A stretch of DNA of 10,963 bases from contig DESD01000015.1 of assembly GCA_002361935.1 (NCBI GenBank), positions 1-10,963 on the forward strand, in the 5' to 3' direction. Within the stretch, counting starts at the first letter, position 1. Each line of letters opens with the position of its first letter. The stretch comes from Ruminococcaceae bacterium UBA3323 (GTDB lineage Bacteria > Bacillota > Clostridia > Oscillospirales > Acutalibacteraceae). Below, one piece after another: positions 1 through 7,613 of the stretch. Under the pieces are notes generated by a model that had not been told where the DNA came from, did not search any database, and saw only the letters and a program-made list of their open reading frames with translations. Both the position numbers and the translations under genes were made by a program.

Positions 1-24
1 GGGAAAATAGGTCGATGCCGACAT
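1..24 (+). rRNA. rrf: 5S ribosomal RNA, 3' tail (partial)
   Basis: The first bases resemble the conserved 3' end of bacterial 5S rRNA: a GGGAAAATAGGTCG segment (the usual GGGAGAGTAGGTCG helix IV/V region) followed by GATGCCGACA, which would pair with the 5' end of the molecule in helix I. A factor-independent terminator follows within a few bases, as expected at the end of an rRNA operon. Only about the last fifth of the gene lies in the window. The exact 3' end (about 23-25) is estimated by family resemblance. Confidence 0.8.
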
Positions 25-30
25 TCTTCT

Positions 31-66
31 GAACCTTTGATTAATTTCAGAGGTTCTTTTATTTTG
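31..66 (+). terminator. Intrinsic terminator of the rRNA operon
   Basis: GAACCTTTGA (31-40) pairs with TTTCAGAGGTTC (47-56 of it). This gives a 10-bp stem with one G-U wobble and a 6-nt loop, followed by a T-rich tract (57-68). It directly follows the 5S tail and separates it from the acetyltransferase promoter. Confidence 0.8.
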
Positions 67-72
67 CTTTTA

Positions 73-101
73 TTGACTTTTTTTACATATTGATGTATTC
101 T
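73..101 (+). promoter_or_regulatory. Promoter of the GNAT-GNAT-APH operon
   Basis: TTGACT (73-78) and TATTCT (96-101) are separated by exactly 17 bp, a good sigma-A-type match. Transcription would begin near 107-109, leaving a leader of about 85 nt before the GTG start at 193. This placement argues against an upstream ATG start at 112, which would leave almost no leader and no Shine-Dalgarno. Confidence 0.6.
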
Positions 102-192
102 GTTCGTATAAATGTTTTGTGAGATTCTTATAAAAAATAAAAGAAGTAGGCTTTATTCCAAAAAAATGAAACAACCGAACAGGAGTGATTTT

Positions 193-717
193 GTGAGCAA
201 AGAACCGATATTGGAAACAGAGAGGTTGATTTTAAGACCGCTTACTGTGGATGATGCAGAAGCAGTTTTTGAATGGACAGGTGACTCAAGAGTGGCAAAG
301 TATATGTCCTATCCTAAACATACAGATATAAGTCAGACCATTGAATGGTTAAAATCAACATATAATGAAGATGAATGGAACTGGGCATTCGTATTAAAGG
401 ATGAAAATAAATTAATCGGCAGTGGAAGCATAGGGCCGAATGCCGATATGCAGGGCTATTGGGGCATCGGCTATAATATTCACTATGATTATTGGCATAA
501 AGGCTACTGTACTGAAGCGATGAAAGCAATCATAGATTTTGCTCATAATCAGCTTGGTGTGGATAAAATATGCAGTGACCATGCTGTGGATAATCCTCGT
601 TCGGGTAAGGTTATGGAAAAGTGCGGACTTAAATTTCATCATTACGGTGAATACACAAAGCTTGACGGCAGTGAAACCTTCAAGGCAAAATATTACACTT
701 TGGAGTTTGAAGAATGA
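193..717 (+). CDS. GNAT family N-acetyltransferase (RimJ/RimL-like)
   Basis: A 174-residue acetyl-CoA-dependent N-acetyltransferase of the RimJ/RimL-type GNAT subgroup. Visible features are the N-terminal LETERLILRP signature (residues 7-16), the core beta-strands around WGIGYNIHYDYW (90-101), the WHKGYCTEA acetyl-CoA loop and helix (101-109), and the N134-P-R-S-G...E142-K-C-G-L motif that ends the fold. I chose GTG193 because AGGAG (181-185) lies 7 nt upstream. The frame stays open to ATG112 and ATG166, but neither has a ribosome-binding site. It is the first gene of a tight three-gene operon, and the next start overlaps its stop (ATGA at 714-717). The family includes ribosomal-protein N-terminal acetylases and drug or amino-acid acetylases. 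The acceptor substrate cannot be read from sequence. Confidence 0.88.
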   Translation: MSKEPILETERLILRPLTVDDAEAVFEWTGDSRVAKYMSYPKHTDISQTIEWLKSTYNEDEWNWAFVLKDENKLIGSGSIGPNADMQGYWGIGYNIHYDYWHKGYCTEAMKAIIDFAHNQLGVDKICSDHAVDNPRSGKVMEKCGLKFHHYGEYTKLDGSETFKAKYYTLEFEE

Positions 718-1172
718 AATACATAAAAGCGGATAACAAGCTGTGCGGTGAAATTTATAGTCTTGTTCAGCTTACAATAAAGACGGTATATCCGAAGTAT
801 TATCCAAAAGAGGTTGTTTCTTTTTTTTGCGCGCTTCATTCTTTGGATAACATTGGACGGGATATTGAAAACGACAATGTTTATGCTTTTTTTGATAATG
901 GTATTCTGGTAGGAACTGGCAGTTTTCTTGATAATCATATAACAAGAGTTTATGTTTTGCCCGAATATCAAGGCAGAGGATATGGTACATTTATCATCAG
1001 ACAGCTTGAAAACGAAATAAAGAAAACCTATAAAAGCAGTGTTTTGGATGCATCCCTTCCCGCTGTTATGCTATATGAAAAGCTTGGATATAAAACATTA
1101 AATCACAGTAAATATATTGTAAAAAACGATGTTGTTTTAGTTTATGAGGTTATGGAAAAAGAATTGGATTAA
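714..1172 (+). CDS. GNAT family N-acetyltransferase
   Basis: A second, unrelated-looking GNAT enzyme of 152 residues. The acetyl-CoA pyrophosphate-binding motif A is clear: ITRVYVLPEYQGRGYG (76-91), with the Q/R-x-x-G-x-G core QGRGYG at 86-91 and the helix FIIRQLENEI after it. The C-terminal YEKLGYK (121-127) is the usual motif B. The N-terminal 60 residues carry the variable acceptor-binding part. The ATG overlaps the preceding stop by four bases (ATGA), so it is translationally coupled to the first acetyltransferase. The next gene's Shine-Dalgarno overlaps this gene's stop codon. The substrate is unknown. Two different GNATs in one operon with a phosphotransferase suggests small-molecule modification, which is inference. 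Confidence 0.87.
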   Translation: MKYIKADNKLCGEIYSLVQLTIKTVYPKYYPKEVVSFFCALHSLDNIGRDIENDNVYAFFDNGILVGTGSFLDNHITRVYVLPEYQGRGYGTFIIRQLENEIKKTYKSSVLDASLPAVMLYEKLGYKTLNHSKYIVKNDVVLVYEVMEKELD

Positions 1173-1184
1173 GGAGAATCAGTC

Positions 1185-2102
1185 ATGATTTTTAATGCTT
1201 TTTTTCGCAAAAACAATGTTGCTAAGATTTATGAAAACGCTTTTAATAAAAAAAGCTTATCAGCAAAGCAAATAAATCAGGGCTTTTATGGCTGGGTTTT
1301 TCTGATTGAAAATGCTGACAACAAAAAAATTATAGCCAAGGTGTGTAAACAGTCCGGCTATATGGAACATGAAGCATTACAGCTTGATATGATGCGCAGA
1401 TATGCGCTTGTCAAAGTACCTGAAATTTATTCTGTAAGCTATGAGAAACACAACGGCTGCTTTGATGTTATGTTCATGGAATACATCAAAGGTGTAAATG
1501 CCGCTGCAATTAAAATAACAGATTATAAAGAAAAGATTTCATTCAGCAATCAGGTTGTTGAAAATCTCTTGGCAATTCATGAGGCATCAAGTGCAGAGGG
1601 CTTTGGGAGTTATGTAGAAAATGAATACAGTAATAGCTGGGAAAGCTATTATAAGTCCAATGTAACAAAGCTGTATTATAAGGTACATAATCATAAGCCT
1701 TTGCTTTTTTCAAAAAAATCAGTTGATATAATGAATATCCTGTATGAAAGTTTTGATGACATATTTGATAAACCCGTTAAAGAAAATCATCTTATTCACG
1801 GTGATTACAATTTGTGGAATTTAATAGCTGATACGGAAAGTAATAAGCTTATCGGAATGATTGATCCTTTCGGAAGCTGTTTTGCCGATAGAGAGCTTGA
1901 TCTTTTTCAGCTGCAGAATGCAAACGGAAATGATTACAAATTACTCGAAAACTACGCATCCTATATTTCCTTAAGCGATAATTTTGAAATAAAAAATGCC
2001 TATTATTCTTTTTGGGATGATATTAAGCATATGGTAAATATGGGGTATTGTGAGAATAAGCGGTTTCAGGAGTATGGTAAATTTGTTGTTGACAGATTGT
2101 AA
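1185..2102 (+). CDS. APH-family phosphotransferase (aminoglycoside phosphotransferase/kinase-like)
   Basis: A 305-residue protein kinase-like phosphotransferase of the APH/fructosamine-kinase superfamily. The N-lobe has a glycine-containing nucleotide loop (NQGFYGWVFL, 31-40), a candidate ATP-anchoring lysine (IIAKVCK, near K52) and a helix glutamate (E61/E63). The hinge is FMEYIKG (97-103). The C-lobe has the Brenner motif HGDYNLWN (H205, D207 catalytic base, N212) and the metal-binding IDPFG (D227) followed by DRELDL. All catalytic positions are therefore present. AAGGAG (1171-1176) overlaps the preceding stop and sits 8 nt before the ATG. Family members phosphorylate aminoglycosides, macrolides, choline, homoserine or sugars; the substrate cannot be assigned here. 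It ends the GNAT-GNAT-APH operon, and no clear terminator follows before the next promoter. Confidence 0.87.
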   Translation: MIFNAFFRKNNVAKIYENAFNKKSLSAKQINQGFYGWVFLIENADNKKIIAKVCKQSGYMEHEALQLDMMRRYALVKVPEIYSVSYEKHNGCFDVMFMEYIKGVNAAAIKITDYKEKISFSNQVVENLLAIHEASSAEGFGSYVENEYSNSWESYYKSNVTKLYYKVHNHKPLLFSKKSVDIMNILYESFDDIFDKPVKENHLIHGDYNLWNLIADTESNKLIGMIDPFGSCFADRELDLFQLQNANGNDYKLLENYASYISLSDNFEIKNAYYSFWDDIKHMVNMGYCENKRFQEYGKFVVDRL

Positions 2103-2110
2103 AGTTTTTC

Positions 2111-2139
2111 TTGACAAAATAAATTCACTGTGTTATTTT
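2111..2139 (+). promoter_or_regulatory. Strong promoter upstream of the 5S-like leader
   Basis: A perfect -35 TTGACA (2111-2116) is followed after 17 bp by TATTTT (2134-2139), preceded by TGT (2131-2133), an extended -10. This is one of the best promoters in the window. It starts 9 bases after the APH stop. Predicted transcription start is near 2146, giving a leader of about 155 nt before the nucleotidyltransferase ATG at 2302. Confidence 0.68.
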
Positions 2140-2222
2140 GAATATACATCAGTTGTAGCTGATAAAAGAGAATAGGCAATGAATAGTAATTTTAACCATG
2201 GGTTGGATTTCTACCTGTTGCT

Positions 2223-2290
<68 letters not shown>

Positions 2291-2301
2291 GAGGTAGATG
2301 T

Positions 2302-2958
2302 ATGGTGAATATTGATGTATTTGTTGATGATTTTGTGAAACGCTTGAAGGCTGTATTCGGTAACAGAATATGGTTTGTTGGCTTGCAGGGAAGTTATGCA
2401 CGCGGAGAGGAGAATGAAAACAGCGATATTGATATGGTGGTAATTCTTGACAAGCTTTCGGCTTCCGATATTGAAAGGTATAATCAATTGCTTGACGGTA
2501 TACCCGAAAGAAAACTTATGTGCGGTTTCCTTTCGGGAAAGAGTGAATTACTGAACTGGAATAAATCAGAGCTTTTTCAGTTCTATTACGACACAAAACC
2601 GATTGCCGGCAGTCTTGATGAAATTCTTTTTTTGATTGATGATGTATCCATCGATCAGGCAATAAAGGATGGAGTCTGCAGTATTTATCATTCGTGTGTT
2701 CATAATATGCTTTATGAAAAAAGTGCGGAAATTTTGAAAAGCTTATATAAATCGGCAGCCTTTGTTATTCAGGCAATCTGTTTTAAGCAGACAGGGGAGT
2801 ATTTTTCAAAAAAAGCAGAGCTGATTGAAGCAGTAAACGAGAATGATAAATCCATTTTAAAAGAATTTTCTAATATAAAAGCAGAGAAAGAAATAGATTT
2901 TCAGCGAATGTCAGGGATGCTTTTTAATTGGTCTAAGAATTTAATCAAAGGGGAATAA
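2302..2958 (+). CDS. Nucleotidyltransferase domain protein (ANT/Pol-beta-like fold)
   Basis: A 218-residue protein with a minimal nucleotidyltransferase domain. The signature GSYARGEENENSDID (30-44) gives the G30-S31 phosphate-binding pair and metal-binding D42 and D44. The C-terminal half (about 115-215) is predicted mostly helical, like the helical partner domain seen in ANT-type and MNT/HEPN-like proteins. Family members transfer NMP to aminoglycosides or to proteins; the acceptor is not assignable. The start is ATG2302, 7 nt after GGAGG (2290-2294). The frame is open back to 2179, but that extension would translate the 5S-like sequence and terminator and has a poor RBS. It is first in a three-gene operon with a Nudix hydrolase and a P-loop kinase. 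Confidence 0.84.
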   Translation: MVNIDVFVDDFVKRLKAVFGNRIWFVGLQGSYARGEENENSDIDMVVILDKLSASDIERYNQLLDGIPERKLMCGFLSGKSELLNWNKSELFQFYYDTKPIAGSLDEILFLIDDVSIDQAIKDGVCSIYHSCVHNMLYEKSAEILKSLYKSAAFVIQAICFKQTGEYFSKKAELIEAVNENDKSILKEFSNIKAEKEIDFQRMSGMLFNWSKNLIKGE

Positions 2959-2962
2959 TTCT

Positions 2963-3463
2963 ATGGATGAAATCTGGGATATTTACGATGAAAACAGAAA
3001 CCTAACAGGCAAGACAGTAAAAAGGTCTGAATTTGAAATCAGGCCTAACGAGTATCATATCGCAGTACATATATGGATAAAAAACCACAATGGAGAATGG
3101 CTGATTTCCAAGCGTACGCCCAACAAGCATTTTCCGCTGCTTTGGGAGTGCACAGGCGGCTCGGCACTTGCCGGAGAGGATAGCTTAACTGCCGCTTTGC
3201 GAGAGGTGAAAGAAGAATTGGGTATTACATTCAATAAAGATAAGGGAATTCTTTATAAAACATATAAGCGTTCCGTATTTTCGGATTTTTGCGATGTTTG
3301 GCTATTCAATCATAGTTGCAGTATCAACAAAATTGTTTTACAGCCCGGTGAAACCTGCGATGCAATGTGGGCTTCGGCAGCAAAAATAAAAGAATTGATA
3401 AATAACGGAGCATTTATTCCTTTAGATAATTCAAAATATGTTTATGATCTGCTTGGAATATAA
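2963..3463 (+). CDS. Nudix hydrolase (IPP isomerase/YfcD-like subgroup)
   Basis: A 166-residue Nudix protein. The complete Nudix box G-x5-E-x7-REVKEELG runs from G66 through E72 to R80-E81...E84-E85-L86-G87, so all metal-binding residues are present. The N-terminal WDIYDENRNLTGKTVKR (5-21) and the YHIAVHIWI strand (31-39) resemble Nudix enzymes of the YfcD/IPP-isomerase-like group, which often act on diphosphate-containing metabolites. The substrate is unknown. AAAGGGG (about 2947-2953) overlaps the end of the nucleotidyltransferase gene, and only 4 bases separate the two genes, so they are cotranscribed. The kinase gene follows 22 bases after this stop. Confidence 0.88.
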   Translation: MDEIWDIYDENRNLTGKTVKRSEFEIRPNEYHIAVHIWIKNHNGEWLISKRTPNKHFPLLWECTGGSALAGEDSLTAALREVKEELGITFNKDKGILYKTYKRSVFSDFCDVWLFNHSCSINKIVLQPGETCDAMWASAAKIKELINNGAFIPLDNSKYVYDLLGI

Positions 3464-3485
3464 AATTGTAATGGAGGAAACACAT

Positions 3486-3998
3486 ATGAAAATAGCAATT
3501 TTGGGCTTCAGCGGAAGCGGAAAATCCACATTGGCAAAACAGCTTTCGGAATATTGCAATATTCCTCTTCTTTATCTTGATTGTGTTAATTTTGAAGAAA
3601 ATTGGGTGGAGCGTGACAGAGCAGAATGTAAAAAGATGGTATATGATTTTATGCAGAATGAAAGCTGGGTTATAGATGGCAACTATAGTGAAATGTATCA
3701 GGCTGAAAGACTTTTGCAGGCAGATAAAATTATTATTCTGCAATATAATCGCTTTGTGTGTATGCGTGGTGCTTTCAAAAGAAATCATGATTATAAGGGA
3801 AAGGTAAGAGAAAGCATGGCAGACGGCTGTACGGAAAGAATGGATTTCTGGTTTCTTACTTGGGTAATATTTAAGCAATATTCAAGAAAAAGAAAAAATA
3901 AGTTTAAATCCATTAAAGAAAAATATCCGGATAAAACGGTTATATTAAAAAGCAGAAATCAGCTTAATTCCTATCTTAAGCATCTTACAACGAAATAA
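3486..3998 (+). CDS. FlaR-like P-loop NTPase/kinase ("DNA topology modulation protein" family)
   Basis: A 170-residue small P-loop protein. Walker A is GFSGSGKST (7-15), with LLYLD (28-32) as the next strand and the characteristic WVIDGNY (61-67) of the FlaR/adenylate-kinase-like family. A basic C-terminal half (QYSRKRKNKFK, 131-141) would form the lid. Such proteins are annotated as DNA topology modulation protein FlaR, but the fold suggests nucleoside or small-molecule phosphorylation, and the biochemical role is uncertain. ATG3486 is chosen because GGAGG (3473-3477) lies 8 nt upstream; the frame is open to 3438 inside the Nudix gene without an RBS. It is last in the NTase-Nudix-kinase operon. 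No convincing terminator follows. Confidence 0.83.
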   Translation: MKIAILGFSGSGKSTLAKQLSEYCNIPLLYLDCVNFEENWVERDRAECKKMVYDFMQNESWVIDGNYSEMYQAERLLQADKIIILQYNRFVCMRGAFKRNHDYKGKVRESMADGCTERMDFWFLTWVIFKQYSRKRKNKFKSIKEKYPDKTVILKSRNQLNSYLKHLTTK

Positions 3999-4077
3999 AA
4001 ATGAAAGACCGATGCTTCCTTATTATACCAAAGCTAAAGGTGATAGCTTAAATTTATTTATTAATTTCAGATATCTC

Positions 4078-4105
4078 TTGATATTTATCTTTAAAGTGCT
4101 ATAAT
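4078..4105 (+). promoter_or_regulatory. Promoter of the MATE transporter gene
   Basis: TTGATA (4078-4083) is followed after 16 bp by a perfect TATAAT (4100-4105) preceded by TGC, an extended -10. The predicted start is near 4112, leaving a leader of about 20 nt. Confidence 0.66.
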
Positions 4106-4134
4106 GTACAAAATCTTTAATACAGAGGCAAATG

Positions 4135-5472
4135 ATGAAAAATAATATGCTTAAAGGCAGTATCGTTAAAACAATAGTGATTTTTGCATTGCCGATTATG
4201 GCAAGCGCACTTCTGCAGTATTCATATAACTTAATAGATAATATTATTGTAGGAAGATATATCAGTGAGGATGCTCTTGCAGCGGTAGGCTGTATCGGGC
4301 CTATTAATGGGTTTATTATCGGAACGGCACTGGGGCTGACGGGTGGTTTTACCATTCCTGTTTCGCAGAAATTCGGTGCAGGGGATAAACGTGCAATGAA
4401 TTTGTATGCAGGAAGCAGTATAACACTATCACTTATGATCGGTGTAGCAATCGTTATTATAGCACATATTGTTTCCAATCCGATTTTACGGCTTATCAGA
4501 ACACCTGAAAACATAATTGAATTATCCTCGGCATATATAAATATTCTTTACTTTGGTGTGCCGTTTCAGATGTTGTTTAACAATTTTACAAGTATATGCC
4601 GTGCTGTCGGTGACAGCAAAAAACCGATGATGTTTATCATCGTCAGCGTTTTAACAAATCTTTTGCTGGATATTTTCTTTGTCGGCGTGCTTTCGTTCGG
4701 TGTAGAGGGTGCAGCTTTGGCAACGGTTATTTCTTATGGTGTGGCAGCCCTGCTTTCAGGTGTTTATGTGTTAAAAAAACAGCCCGTGTTGTCAATTAAA
4801 AAGGGTGATTTAAGGCTGAACTTCAGGGTTTCATGGGAGCAGCTTAAATTAGGTATACCCGTATCTCTGCAGTTTACGATTACCTCTGTAGGTTCTATGA
4901 TATTGCAATCGGCTATAAACGGATTTGGCTCAACTGCTGTTGCTGCAATAACTGCCGCAGGCAAGGTTGAACAGATAACCAATATACCTATGAGTGCTCT
5001 TGGCGTTGGAAATTCAACCTTTGTTGCCCAAAATTTCGGTGCAGGCAATTATAAACGAATTATTGCATCGGTTAAAAAAATACTTGTTCTGGATTTAATA
5101 ATCTGTGTTATCTGCAGTGCTGTTTTAATTCTTGCAGGTCCTTATATAGTAAGATTATTTATTGAAAATCCATCTGCAGAAATCATTGGTTATTCCAAGC
5201 AGTATCTTTATACAATAGGTGGCTGCTACAGTCTTGTTTCTCTTCTTTATGTTTTCAGAAATACGCTGCAGGGTCTTGGATTTACCTATGCAAATACTAT
5301 TGCAGGGGCAGGAGAACTTGTAGGAAGGCTGCTTGTATCTTATTGCTTTGCAGGAGTTTTCGGCTTTGCGGCGGTCTGCTTTGCAGGCCCTGTTGCGTGG
5401 CTTCTTGCCGATATACCGCTTATAATATTGTATTCAAGAGTGAAGAAGCATAAATTGTTATTACAAGCATAA
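4135..5472 (+). CDS. MATE family multidrug/polyspecific efflux transporter
   Basis: A polytopic membrane protein of 445 residues with the length and the roughly 12 hydrophobic segments of MATE (multi-antimicrobial extrusion) transporters, which use Na+ or H+ gradients. Family features are the N-terminal segment IFALPIMASALLQYSYNLID with the following NIIVGRYI, the repeated half-structure with LGIPVSLQFTITSVGSMILQ near the middle, and NTLQGLG in the second half. ATG4135 is preferred because AGAGG (4124-4128) then has 6-nt spacing; ATG4132, one codon upstream, would have only 3. It has its own extended -10 promoter, so it is probably independent of the kinase operon. Next to acetyl-, phospho- and nucleotidyl-transferases it plausibly serves export or detoxification, but the substrate cannot be inferred. 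Confidence 0.93.
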   Translation: MKNNMLKGSIVKTIVIFALPIMASALLQYSYNLIDNIIVGRYISEDALAAVGCIGPINGFIIGTALGLTGGFTIPVSQKFGAGDKRAMNLYAGSSITLSLMIGVAIVIIAHIVSNPILRLIRTPENIIELSSAYINILYFGVPFQMLFNNFTSICRAVGDSKKPMMFIIVSVLTNLLLDIFFVGVLSFGVEGAALATVISYGVAALLSGVYVLKKQPVLSIKKGDLRLNFRVSWEQLKLGIPVSLQFTITSVGSMILQSAINGFGSTAVAAITAAGKVEQITNIPMSALGVGNSTFVAQNFGAGNYKRIIASVKKILVLDLIICVICSAVLILAGPYIVRLFIENPSAEIIGYSKQYLYTIGGCYSLVSLLYVFRNTLQGLGFTYANTIAGAGELVGRLLVSYCFAGVFGFAAVCFAGPVAWLLADIPLIILYSRVKKHKLLLQA

Positions 5473-5489
5473 ATATTATTTATAATTGC

Positions 5490-5518
5490 TTGCAGTTATC
5501 TTTCTTATATGTTATACT
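5490..5518 (+). promoter_or_regulatory. Promoter of the YhhN-family gene
   Basis: TTGCAG (5490-5495) and TATACT (5513-5518) are spaced 17 bp apart, with TGT directly before the -10 (extended -10). Transcription would start near 5525, about 37 nt before the ATG at 5562. Confidence 0.6.
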
Positions 5519-5561
5519 GTTTTTGTTAAATATTAACTTTTTATAAACTAAGGAGATAGCT

Positions 5562-6260
5562 ATGCTGTTTTACTATTTAACCTTAGCCGCAGGGCTGATT
5601 GTAACAACGGGATTTTTGTTTTCACGATCTAAAGGTGCCGGTGTAAAAAATTTGTTTTTCAAGATGGCGTCAAGTCTTTGCTTTTTGCTTACGGCTGTTT
5701 TTGCAGTAATCGCTAATCCGAATATTGCGTCATATGGTGTTTTAATTATTATGGGCGGCATTCTCGGGCTATGCGGAGATGTTACCCTTGATTTAAAATT
5801 TATCTACCCGAAAGACAATAATGCATATTTAAGATCGGGCTTTATATTCTTTGCAATCGGTCATATTTTCTATTCTGGTGCAATTATTTGGTATAATCGG
5901 CTTGATTGGCGCTGGGTGCTTGCTGCCATAGCTGTTGCTGTTGTGGTTGCAGTTGCAAATACACTTTCGGGAAAAATGCTGAAGCTGGATTTTGGTAAGT
6001 ACAGAAATATCGTTATTTTCTATTCTTCATTTCTTGCCGCCACCGCTTTGCTGTCTGTTTTTGCCGCTGTTGTTACAGGCACAGCCGCTATGATTGTATT
6101 TGCAGTCGGTGCCGTTTTGTTTTTGCTTTCCGATGTTGTGCTTTGCTTCACTTATTTCGGAAAGGGTTGGGATAAGGCTCCGCATATCTTCATCAACCAT
6201 CTGCTGTATTATGCAGGTCAGTTCTTGATTGCTTCGTCCATTGCTTTTATCGGAAAATAA
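5562..6260 (+). CDS. YhhN/TMEM86 family integral membrane protein (lysoplasmalogenase-like)
   Basis: A 232-residue protein, almost entirely hydrophobic, with about seven to eight membrane segments. The YhhN signature positions are visible: GLCGDVTLD (69-77, with D73 and D77), AIGHIFYSG (98-106, with H101), LFLLSDVVL (186-194, with D191) and the C-terminal NHLLYYAGQFLI (212-223). The conserved aspartates and histidines lie within or beside membrane segments. Vertebrate TMEM86 and a Legionella homologue are lysoplasmalogenases that hydrolyse the vinyl-ether bond of lysoplasmalogen. Plasmalogens occur in many anaerobic Clostridia, so that activity is plausible here but not shown. AAGGAG (5550-5555) gives 6-nt spacing to ATG5562. 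It is probably monocistronic, between its own promoter and a strong terminator. Confidence 0.85.
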   Translation: MLFYYLTLAAGLIVTTGFLFSRSKGAGVKNLFFKMASSLCFLLTAVFAVIANPNIASYGVLIIMGGILGLCGDVTLDLKFIYPKDNNAYLRSGFIFFAIGHIFYSGAIIWYNRLDWRWVLAAIAVAVVVAVANTLSGKMLKLDFGKYRNIVIFYSSFLAATALLSVFAAVVTGTAAMIVFAVGAVLFLLSDVVLCFTYFGKGWDKAPHIFINHLLYYAGQFLIASSIAFIGK

Positions 6261-6292
6261 TTCAAACATAAAATTTTTTTAATAATAAAGTG

Positions 6293-6347
6293 CCATAACG
6301 AAAGTTTTGAAATTAAACAGAAACATTCGTTATGGTGTTTTTTATTT
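6293..6347 (+). terminator. Intrinsic terminator after the YhhN-family gene
   Basis: CCATAACGAA (6293-6302) pairs perfectly with TTCGTTATGG (6326-6335). The 23-nt loop contains a short inner GTTT/AAAC pairing, and the T-rich tract TGTTTTTTATTT follows the stem. It closes transcription 33 bases after the YhhN stop. Confidence 0.8.
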
Positions 6348-6411
6348 AGAAAAGTATTGTTTATATAGAAAAGTTCAACTGATGTTTGAATAATTCTCAA
6401 CCGATACGTTA

Positions 6412-6440
6412 TTGTAATATTCATTTATCTGATTTATGAT
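6412..6440 (+). promoter_or_regulatory. Candidate promoter of the XRE regulator gene
   Basis: TTGTAA (6412-6417) and TATGAT (6435-6440) are separated by 17 bp, which would put the start near 6447, 33 nt before the ATG. The -35 is imperfect, and other AT-rich boxes (for example TTGAAT at 6386-6391) are possible. The stretch 6348-6479 shows no other clear element. Confidence 0.4.
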
Positions 6441-6479
6441 GAAAATACAATAGCTATTGAATTTTTTTGAGGTGGTATT

Positions 6480-7598
6480 ATGAATATCTGTTTTTCCGAA
6501 AATATAAAAAGCTTTCGCAAGCAAAAGAATTTGACTCAAGAAGGACTTGCTGATTTACTTGGTGTAACTTTTCAGGCAGTTAGTAAATGGGAAAGGGGAG
6601 AAAGCTTTCCCGATATAATGCTTCTGCCTGTTATTGCTGATCTTTTTGATGTTTCTGTTGATGATTTGCTTGGCGTTGATAAAGCAAGGAATGAAGAAGA
6701 AATTTTATCTGTTATCGATAAGTTTGATAATGGCAAATACAACGGAACAGATGGTGCTTTAGGTTTTGTAACAGAGGCTTATAAAAAATATCCAAGTGAT
6801 TTCAGAATTGTTGTAAGATATTTGCATTCTTTGATTAATGATAGTGCAGATGATAGACTGAAAAATAAAAAGGAAATCATATCAATTTATAATCGCATTC
6901 AGGATTATTGCACGAATGACAGAATAAGAATATATGCAAAAAACTTAATTATCCATTATTTTAAGCCGTTAACAAGAATTGAGAACAGTGGTATTACGGC
7001 TCAGGATATGTATGATATTATTGATACAATGCCGGCTATCAGGGATTCAAGGGAAGTGCTGATGAGCTATATGCCGGTTGATGAGTTGACGATTAAGCAG
7101 GGCTGCAGAAATTTAATTGATGACTTGCTTTATCATCTACATAATGCAATCTATCATTTTTTATTCTATTATGATTTAATTAATCCGGAGTTTACAACTG
7201 AAAAAGTCAATTCTGCTATTGCAGGAATGGAACTGATGAGGGATATATTCAATAAGGTTTATACCGATGGCAATTATGCAAAGTCATGGAGAGTAATGAT
7301 TTATACATACGGACATTTGGGTGAATTGTATCATAGAATCGGTAACCGGGATAAAGCATATGAAAATTTAAAAATATGTGCTGAGCTTGCAAAGAAATTT
7401 GATACAATGCCGAATGAAACAGAAAGAACAGCTTTGTTTTTTGAGGGAACAACTCTTAACAAGCAGGAAGATGTTTCTGTTTATCTTGACACAAGTGTGT
7501 GTAATCAGATGACAAGGTATATGACAAAGAATTACCGGTTATCCGATGATTTTAAAAATACACCCGAATTTCAAAATATTCTTAGCATTATGAAATAA
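6480..7598 (+). CDS. XRE-family helix-turn-helix transcriptional regulator with large C-terminal domain
   Basis: A 372-residue cytoplasmic regulator. Residues 5-66 form a Cro/C1-type HTH domain: LTQEGLADLLGVTFQAVSKW (18-37) contains the helix-turn-helix, followed by ERGESFPDIMLLPVIADLF and the DVSVDDLLG ending typical of Firmicute XRE proteins. Residues 67-372 are mostly alpha-helical. The segment around GHLGELYHRIGNRDKAYENL resembles one tetratricopeptide-like helical pair, so the C-terminal part may be a peptide- or ligand-sensing TPR-type domain; this is inference. GAGGTGG (6469-6475) lies 4 nt before the ATG. It is flanked by terminators on both sides, so it is transcribed alone. Its target is unknown; candidates are itself, the YhhN gene and the convergent prs. 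Confidence 0.86.
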   Translation: MNICFSENIKSFRKQKNLTQEGLADLLGVTFQAVSKWERGESFPDIMLLPVIADLFDVSVDDLLGVDKARNEEEILSVIDKFDNGKYNGTDGALGFVTEAYKKYPSDFRIVVRYLHSLINDSADDRLKNKKEIISIYNRIQDYCTNDRIRIYAKNLIIHYFKPLTRIENSGITAQDMYDIIDTMPAIRDSREVLMSYMPVDELTIKQGCRNLIDDLLYHLHNAIYHFLFYYDLINPEFTTEKVNSAIAGMELMRDIFNKVYTDGNYAKSWRVMIYTYGHLGELYHRIGNRDKAYENLKICAELAKKFDTMPNETERTALFFEGTTLNKQEDVSVYLDTSVCNQMTRYMTKNYRLSDDFKNTPEFQNILSIMK

Positions 7599-7613
7599 GA
7601 CAAACCATAACAA

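Noticed and set aside
112..192. N-terminal extension of the first acetyltransferase from ATG112
   Set aside because: It has no Shine-Dalgarno, would start at or just after the predicted transcription start, and lacks family sequence. GTG193 has AGGAG at 7 nt, and the family motif starts seven residues later.
3414..3878. 154-codon minus-strand ORF opposite the FlaR-like kinase gene
   Set aside because: It is a shadow of a well-supported plus-strand gene, with no RBS and no recognisable protein motif.
4031..4049. AAGCTA/TAGCTT hairpin after the FlaR-like kinase gene as a terminator
   Set aside because: It has only 6 AT-rich base pairs and no real T-tract, so it is too weak to call.
4023..4514. 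163-codon minus-strand ORF opposite the start of the MATE gene
   Set aside because: It is the complement of a hydrophobic membrane-protein gene, with no independent translation signals. It would also run across the MATE promoter.
5464..5492. Inverted repeat CAAGCA/TGCTTG spanning the MATE stop codon
   Set aside because: It needs a 4-nt bulge, lacks a T-tract and overlaps the -35 of the next promoter. It could be chance in AT-rich sequence.
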